DNA of 28,257 bases from Bacteroidales bacterium UBA2295. GTDB taxonomy: Bacteria; Bacteroidota; Bacteroidia; Bacteroidales; Tenuifilaceae. A model generated the notes under the pieces. That model searched no databases and was not told the origin of the DNA. It saw only the letters and a list, made by a program, of their open reading frames with translations. The stretch covers positions 1-28,257 of the forward strand of contig DDWD01000044.1 in the NCBI GenBank assembly GCA_002345825.1, written 5' to 3'. Shown piece after piece: positions 23,605 to 28,257 of the stretch (position 1 is its first letter; every line of letters starts with the position of its first letter). The translations under genes and the position numbers were made by a program.

Positions 23605-24531
23605 TTAAAATGCCGGATTTATCAGACCTCTTCGCCTTATGAGGTTGTAAATGGTTAGAATAATGTAAGTGGCAACAAAGTTAATCCCCGAAATAATGGT
23701 TGCAAATACGAAAAGGGCGCCGAACATTCCAACCCATTTATTAATACCCGAGGCGTAGTTTTCTAACTTAATATAGTTCCACCAGTTCCCAAAATGGCTG
23801 CTTAGGCCTAGTGCTTCAAGTCCTAGTACAATAAGGTTGAAAAAGAAAAATAGCAGAACAAGTGATATTAATCCCCCGGTTGCACCTTTTATATCGGGAG
23901 GGCTAAGCTGCATATGCGACGAGATGCAAATGGCCAGGTAAAGAAATATCCAGAATTTATAGTCGGAGAAATTGTTCGCATTAAAAAGGTTCGATAGTAC
24001 ACTTTTGGTTGTACCCCACAGCGAGGCCATAACGCCGCTATACTGTCCCCTAACGCTCTCTACCAGAACCTGGCTTTGGGCTTCGATATTGGAAAAAATG
24101 CTGCTCATATTAGGAACTAGATAGTAAAAAGCCGCATATAGAACCAGTGCTCCAAATATTATGGGGCCCACACCAATAAAAAAGTTACCAATCTTTTGGT
24201 AGGTGCTTCGCGGATTGTATGCATGGTTAACATACCCGAGTGTACCATCCTCAGCATTTGGTTGGTATAATCTCATCTCAACAATTCGATGCCTAAAAAT
24301 GATGCAAAAAATGGCGTGGCCCAGCTCATGAACTGGAGTGCCAATCCATCCGGTAAATATAATATCGAGTTTTTGCCCAACCGATTTCACATACGTTATC
24401 CTCGTGAACCTAGCGAAGATGTATAGTATCAATCCAAAAATGAAAAGTAGTCCCAAAAGCCAAATTAGCTGACTAGCTGTTGAAACCACAACAAGTTTAA
24501 TAAAGTCGAGTATTCCGTTAATTTCAACCAT
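23605..24531 (-). CDS. M50-like integral membrane zinc metalloprotease
   Basis: A 308-residue multi-pass membrane protein. TM1 (about 20-41) is followed by a membrane-embedded zinc motif HELGH at 68-72 (TPVHELGHAIFCIIF), then TM helices near 118-138, 193-206, 220-240 and 268-297. The motif SPPDIKGATGG (about 210-220) could supply the third zinc-binding aspartate, as the C-terminal LDG-type motif does in M50 site-2 proteases. It lacks a PDZ domain and is shorter than RseP. It may be a regulatory intramembrane protease or an M50-like protein of other use; the substrate is unknown. It stands alone, convergent with the transporter operon. Confidence 0.75.
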   Translation of the reverse strand: MVEINGILDFIKLVVVSTASQLIWLLGLLFIFGLILYIFARFTRITYVKSVGQKLDIIFTGWIGTPVHELGHAIFCIIFRHRIVEMRLYQPNAEDGTLGYVNHAYNPRSTYQKIGNFFIGVGPIIFGALVLYAAFYYLVPNMSSIFSNIEAQSQVLVESVRGQYSGVMASLWGTTKSVLSNLFNANNFSDYKFWIFLYLAICISSHMQLSPPDIKGATGGLISLVLLFFFFNLIVLGLEALGLSSHFGNWWNYIKLENYASGINKWVGMFGALFVFATIISGINFVATYIILTIYNLIRRRGLINPAF

Positions 24532-24696
24532 AGTTAAATTTTTTATGTTACAGCCCTTAAAAATAGTAAATCCTGTGCTATTTCAATTCAATTGAGCTGG
24601 TTTGAATTCAGCTTTTTATACTAATACAAATCCATATCTTTTGATAAACGAGCGATATTTGACGATTAACAACTTCGATTGGAGATGATATTTAAA

Positions 24697-24704
24697 TATA
24701 TTTG
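24697..24704 (+). promoter_or_regulatory. -7 box upstream of the PorT-like barrel gene
   Basis: TATATTTG matches TAnnTTTG, 41 bases before the ATG at 24745. An earlier in-frame ATG at 24679 lies upstream of this box and is therefore disfavoured. Confidence 0.45.
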
Positions 24705-24744
24705 CAGGAGTAAACCAAGATTTCAAAAATTCTTATTACGCCAT

Positions 24745-25413
24745 ATGAAAAAGTATACTATTCTATTATTGCTTATAGCAAGTTTCAGCGTTTCTCACGC
24801 GCAGCTTTTCACCATAAAAGGGCATGAGATTGGTTTTGCTTACATAGGACCAAAGGTGGGTACCACTTTTTCTACAATTACCAATATGGATGCCGTTGGA
24901 ACTACCACAAAATCACGAACAGGGTTTCAGGTTGGTGCCGTAGGCGAAATTGGGTTAACGCAGATGCTTTCGTTTGAAACTGAGCTCACCTTCATATCAA
25001 AAGGAGTTGCCACCGAGTTTAATTCGACCCGCGTAAATTACCTAAGTATTCCCCTTTTGGCCAAGCTGTCGTTCAACGCATTAGGGCTGTCGCGTATTTA
25101 TGCAATGGGTGGAACTTACAACAATTTGCGGACAAACGCTCGCCTTGTTTTCAATGATTTTAACGAACCCATTACCCAACATTATTCAGTTATCGACTGG
25201 GGACTTTCCCTTGGTGCGGGTGCAGCATACGATACCGAGTACGGTTTGCTTTGCCTCGATGTAAGGTATGACCTTGGTGTGATTGACGTTGACAATGTTA
25301 CCGACCAGCGCAACTCAAACCGAACAATAGGCGTGGCGCTTACATTCAAGTACGATGCAGTAGATTTATTCCTGAGGTTGCGTAAGCAAAAGCTTGACTC
25401 AAGCGCTCAGTAA
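24745..25413 (+). CDS. PorT-like outer-membrane beta-barrel protein
   Basis: A 222-residue protein from the ATG at 24745, which starts directly with a signal peptide (MKKYTILLLLIASFSVSHAQ). A reading from 24679 would put 22 residues before it. The mature part is a small barrel with repeated glycine- and aromatic-containing strands (IGFAYIGPKVGTTF, YGLLCLDVRYDLGVID). It ends in a charged tail rather than a terminal aromatic. It resembles the outer-membrane beta-barrel/PorT-like families common in Bacteroidota. A type IX secretion role cannot be claimed from this alone, and no other secretion gene is near. Confidence 0.75.
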   Translation: MKKYTILLLLIASFSVSHAQLFTIKGHEIGFAYIGPKVGTTFSTITNMDAVGTTTKSRTGFQVGAVGEIGLTQMLSFETELTFISKGVATEFNSTRVNYLSIPLLAKLSFNALGLSRIYAMGGTYNNLRTNARLVFNDFNEPITQHYSVIDWGLSLGAGAAYDTEYGLLCLDVRYDLGVIDVDNVTDQRNSNRTIGVALTFKYDAVDLFLRLRKQKLDSSAQ

Positions 25414-26484
25414 TTTTATGTAATGATTCGAATTGTATCTACATAAAAACCACTTTCCACTCCTTAATCAATCAAGATCCTTTAGTAACGATCACCAGGT
25501 TGATGCCGTTACGATTGGTTAAGTATTGCATACTCACTATGTAAATAGATGTTAATAATTAGCAGAGGGGGGTGAGGGAGTAGGATTGTTAACCAGATCA
25601 AAAAAAGACAATTTCATTCCGGTTTTGTCTCTGTGATAGCATTTGTACAACTGGTGAGCATACTAAAGCTAATATACGTTTCTTCTGCAATTTCTCAGAA
25701 GTCACACAAGAAGGTAATGCTTATTCGTCGATATAGAGGAGACTATACTTTCCATAGGGTTAGAAATATTTGATTATCCGCAATAACATATTTACATCTC
25801 GGAATAAGTTTAAGAAGATTGCTGAATTGATTGGATTTACAAATACTTTAAACTCACACCTGTTTGCATAACAGTATGCTCTAGTAATTTGAGCTGTTGA
25901 GATAAATTTTGTGCTTATAATGAATGTGAATGTAAGAACTACTATTGCTGAGACCTTAAAAAGGGCATTTATGGCGGGGAATTCAAATATCTTTTCAATT
26001 TTTGTGTAGCTTAGTGTTTCCTCTACATTTTGACTAATAGCACTTTACTATAAGCCAGTGGCTAAACAAAATTAGTTTATTTACGTTTTAAAGGGTAGAT
26101 TGGTTTATTTACTTAAGTTTTTATTATCTTTAAATACACATAAATTGAGTCATATATTGGAACTGGTAGAAACACATAATAAGCCTTTTTTTGGAAAGGT
26201 GCAAAAGCTTATAGAAACGATACATTCGTTGGATGAGAAGTGGTATGTTGAGTTTTGGGACGTGCACTACTTTTTTTTGGGAATTGAAATCTTTAGCAAA
26301 AAGAAGGAGATTGTTAAAACCCTCAATGGCAGTACACCGAAATCCGGCTAAGCATCTACACATCAATCCCTCTTTACTTCCTATCCCCCTTTCCATAATC
26401 CTTTTTGAACAATTCCTGCGACTTGATGTTTATTATTTAGAAGTAATCTAAATAGAGTTTTTAACAAATTAAAAATCAAGTCCT
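25414..26484. other. About 1.07 kb without a convincing gene
   Basis: The stretch is A/T-rich and codon-poor by eye. I found no tRNA, rRNA, repeat pair or recognisable domain in it. A weak hairpin AGACAA / TTGTCT at 25606-25630 is followed on the minus strand by seven U residues and might end a minus-strand transcript. A short open stretch around 25792-25870 ends LIGFTNTLNSHLFA and may be a gene remnant, but it resembles nothing I can name. A TTG-start frame at 26100-26351 is listed separately. Confidence 0.45.
26100..26351 (+). CDS. Doubtful small open frame (83 codons)
   Basis: It starts only with TTG and has no ATG in frame. The composition is not obviously random: KLSHILELVETHNKPFFGK is helix-like, and KWYVEFWDVHYFF is aromatic-rich. 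No family is recognised and no good promoter box precedes it; TACGTTTT at 26082-26089 is one base off. It could be a remnant of a decayed gene. I list it only because the surrounding kilobase has nothing better. Confidence 0.2.
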   Translation: MVYLLKFLLSLNTHKLSHILELVETHNKPFFGKVQKLIETIHSLDEKWYVEFWDVHYFFLGIEIFSKKKEIVKTLNGSTPKSG

Positions 26485-27090
26485 ATGTCATTTAAATTAC
26501 AAAATTTACCATACAAATACGATGCGCTTGAGCCATATATTGATGCTCAAACCATGGAGATTCACCATACAAAACATCACGGTGGTTATACCGATAAGTT
26601 GAATAAGGCAATTGAAGGGACCGACTTGGATTCGAAATCTATAGAAGAAATCCTGAAGGATGTATCTAAGCATTCGGTTGCAGTTCGCAACAACGGAGGT
26701 GGGTACTTCAACCATAACCTTTTCTGGAGCGTAATGGCACCGAATAGCGGAGGGGTGCCCTCGGGTGAGTTGGCAAAATCAATTGATAAGCATTTTGGTT
26801 CGTTCGAGAGTTTTAAGGAACAGTTTAGCAATGCAGCCGCCACGCGGTTTGGTTCGGGGTGGGCTTGGCTTGTTAAAAAAGGCAATGACCTTGTAATTAC
26901 CTCAACTCCCAATCAGGATAATCCGTTGATGGACATTGCCGAAGTGAAAGGTACACCAATTCTTGGCCTCGATGTGTGGGAGCACGCATATTACTTAAAG
27001 TATCAGAACAAGCGACCAGAGTATATTGAAAACTTTTGGAAGGTTGTAAATTGGAAAGAGGTAGAAGCGATATTTGCTAACGCAAAATAG
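26485..27090 (+). CDS. sod: Superoxide dismutase, Mn/Fe family (Mn-type second sphere)
   Basis: A 201-residue cytoplasmic enzyme that turns superoxide into oxygen and hydrogen peroxide. The four metal ligands are H27 (EIHHTKHH), H77 (YFNHNLFW), D163 and H167 (GLDVWEHAYYLKY). Two second-sphere positions point to the manganese type: glycine at 73, four residues before the H77 ligand, and glutamine at 144 (TPNQDNPL), whereas iron enzymes put glutamine at the position matching 73. Metal use can still be flexible in this family. No signal peptide. It has its own terminator, and the hybrid kinase on the other strand ends inside it. Confidence 0.97.
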   Translation: MSFKLQNLPYKYDALEPYIDAQTMEIHHTKHHGGYTDKLNKAIEGTDLDSKSIEEILKDVSKHSVAVRNNGGGYFNHNLFWSVMAPNSGGVPSGELAKSIDKHFGSFESFKEQFSNAAATRFGSGWAWLVKKGNDLVITSTPNQDNPLMDIAEVKGTPILGLDVWEHAYYLKYQNKRPEYIENFWKVVNWKEVEAIFANAK

Positions 27091-27142
27091 CCTTTGTCGT
27101 TAGCATGATATTCCCCCTTTTGTTTGGTTTAAGTTTAGGGGT

Positions 27143-27171
27143 GAGCCGGGGGAGACTCCGGCTCTTTTTTT
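27143..27171 (+). terminator. Intrinsic terminator after superoxide dismutase
   Basis: A nine-bp stem (27143-27151 with 27156-27164, one G-U) is closed by a GAGA loop of the GNRA class and followed by seven T residues. The T tract overlaps the first base pairs of the convergent kinase's stop codon region (27170-27172). Confidence 0.9.
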
Positions 27172-28257
27172 ATATCGAAAGTACCCTTGCTATCTCATTC
27201 AGCAATGTGTCGGGGTCAATAGGTTTGGTTATGTAGCCATCGCAATTGGCCCTTTTTCCCTTTTCAATATCGTCGTTGGTTGCAAAGGCCGACTGAATGA
27301 TTACCCTTACACCAGGGATTAATGCTTTGATTGGTTCAATTAGGGTAAGACCATCCTTATCGGGCAACCCTATGTCGAGAAGCACAATATCAATCCGTTT
27401 GTCGTTTTTTGCCACGTCAAGAGCTTGCGATGCGTTGTTAGCAACTTTTATATTGAAGGGGATTTCTTGCAATGCCTCTTTGAGAAACATTGAGTTCATC
27501 TCGTCATCTTCTACAATAAGGATGTTACCGGTAATGTTTTTTTCCCTCAAATCGTTTAAATCCTTCTCGGGGTTAGTTGTGCCATTATCGCTGACAATAG
27601 GAATTGTAAAGAAAAACTCTGAGCCCACTCCTTCCTCCGATTCGACCCATATTTCACCACCCAACAGATCGACAAAACCTTTGGAAATTGCAAGGCCTAG
27701 CCCTGTTCCCCCAAAATCTTGTTTGCTGATATCATGCGCTTGCTGGAAACGTTCAAATATTTTGCTCTGATTTTCTTTAGGTATTCCGGGGCCGGAGTCT
27801 TTTACGTGAAATACAATAAAATTTTTGTTCTGCACACTGCACCCAATCTCCACACTCCCTTCGTGGGTAAACTTTAGAGCATTCTCAACAAGGTTGAAAA
27901 GAATTTGCTTTACTCTACCAAAATCTGTGATTATTTGGTTTACATCCTGCAATTGCTGAACAAGGCTGAGCTTTATGTTCGATTTGGAGTCCATCTCGGC
28001 CTTGGTTAATGAGTACTCAAACACCTCGTTAAGCAAATCTTTTATGCTGCCTTTTGTTTTTTGGAGCACAATTTGGTTGGCTTCAATTTTCGAAATATCC
28101 AAGATATCATCAATAATTTTTAGCAGATCGCCCGAACGACGTTTGATTATCTCGGCAAACTGTTTTTGTTTCTCCTCGGGGATTTTTCCCTTAACTAGCA
28201 GTCCGGAAAAACCCATGATGGCATTCATGGGAGTGCGGATTTCATGGCTCATATTGG
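27170..28257 (-). CDS. Hybrid sensor histidine kinase/response regulator, 3' part (runs off right edge)
   Basis: The frame is open through the window end; the ATG-like codon at 28252 is the Met inside the H-box (N-MSHEIRTPMNAI), not a start. Counting from that Met, H3 is the phosphoacceptor histidine of a HisKA domain, the N-box is NLVENALKF at 120-128, the G boxes are DSGPGIP at 152-158 and GGTGLGLA at 181-188, and a receiver domain at about 243-358 has acidic pair D249-D250, phosphoacceptor D293 (LLDIGLPD) and K343 (ITKPID). Input domains lie outside the window. Hybrid kinases of this type usually pass phosphate through a relay; the partner is unknown. Confidence 0.93.
   Translation of the reverse strand, partial: NMSHEIRTPMNAIMGFSGLLVKGKIPEEKQKQFAEIIKRRSGDLLKIIDDILDISKIEANQIVLQKTKGSIKDLLNEVFEYSLTKAEMDSKSNIKLSLVQQLQDVNQIITDFGRVKQILFNLVENALKFTHEGSVEIGCSVQNKNFIVFHVKDSGPGIPKENQSKIFERFQQAHDISKQDFGGTGLGLAISKGFVDLLGGEIWVESEEGVGSEFFFTIPIVSDNGTTNPEKDLNDLREKNITGNILIVEDDEMNSMFLKEALQEIPFNIKVANNASQALDVAKNDKRIDIVLLDIGLPDKDGLTLIEPIKALIPGVRVIIQSAFATNDDIEKGKRANCDGYITKPIDPDTLLNEIARVLSI

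Noticed and set aside
24612..24660. TATCTTTT near 24633 as a promoter for the PorT-like gene
   Set aside because: It misses the final G and is further away; the TATATTTG at 24697 fits better.
24679..24744. Upstream ATG for the PorT-like protein
   Set aside because: It precedes the promoter box and would put 22 residues in front of the signal peptide.
25792..25870. Short stretch ending in LIGFTNTLNSHLFA as a transposase or integrase remnant
   Set aside because: Only about 26 codons long and no diagnostic motif, so no family can be named.

Overview
The window looks like a chromosomal segment of a Bacteroidota bacterium, probably Bacteroidales/Marinilabiliales-like. The evidence is a fused SecDF, a DUF5686-type surface barrel with a carboxypeptidase-regulatory-like domain, a PorT-like barrel, a secreted caspase-fold protein, genes without clear Shine-Dalgarno sites, and repeated Bacteroidota-style promoter boxes (TAnnTTTG, sometimes with TTG/TTTG about 19-21 bp upstream). 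I saw no rRNA, tRNA, CRISPR array, integrase or intact transposase.

Layout. 1-3707 (minus) is a sensory/stress block: a sensor histidine kinase (Cache-like sensor, HAMP, PAS, HisKA_3, HATPase) overlapping a NarL/LuxR-type response regulator, then a RIC/ScdA-like hemerythrin protein whose stop overlaps the start of what looks like a second response regulator cut by the window edge. 3857-11768 (plus) holds separately promoted housekeeping genes: an aspartic-protease-fold protein, SecDF, TatA, an RluB-type pseudouridine synthase with a long basic N-terminus, and a DUF5686-type outer-membrane protein. 11774-16669 (minus) holds a secreted coiled-coil protein, a secreted caspase-fold protein, an LPP20-like exported protein and FabD, with strong terminators after the caspase gene and fabD.

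17013-22768 (plus) is the most coherent system. A TetR regulator, with a dyad in its own promoter, heads a run encoding a LolA-fold periplasmic carrier, two FtsX/LolCE-like permeases, a LolD/MacB-like ATPase and an outer-membrane barrel related to DUF1302-type porins. By architecture this is an inner membrane-periplasm-outer membrane path for a lipid, lipoprotein or other hydrophobic cargo; the cargo cannot be read from sequence.

22769-23604, between convergent genes, carries no gene but is packed with small palindromic repeats: GTA/GTG-loop hairpins in pairs exactly 50 bp apart with compensatory stem changes, one copy split by an 18-bp palindrome, and a second family of GGCAAG/GGCAGG palindromes. 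Then come an M50-like membrane protease (minus), a PorT-like barrel (plus), about 1.07 kb with no convincing gene, a Mn-type superoxide dismutase (plus) with a textbook terminator, and the 3' part of a hybrid histidine kinase (minus) running off the right edge.
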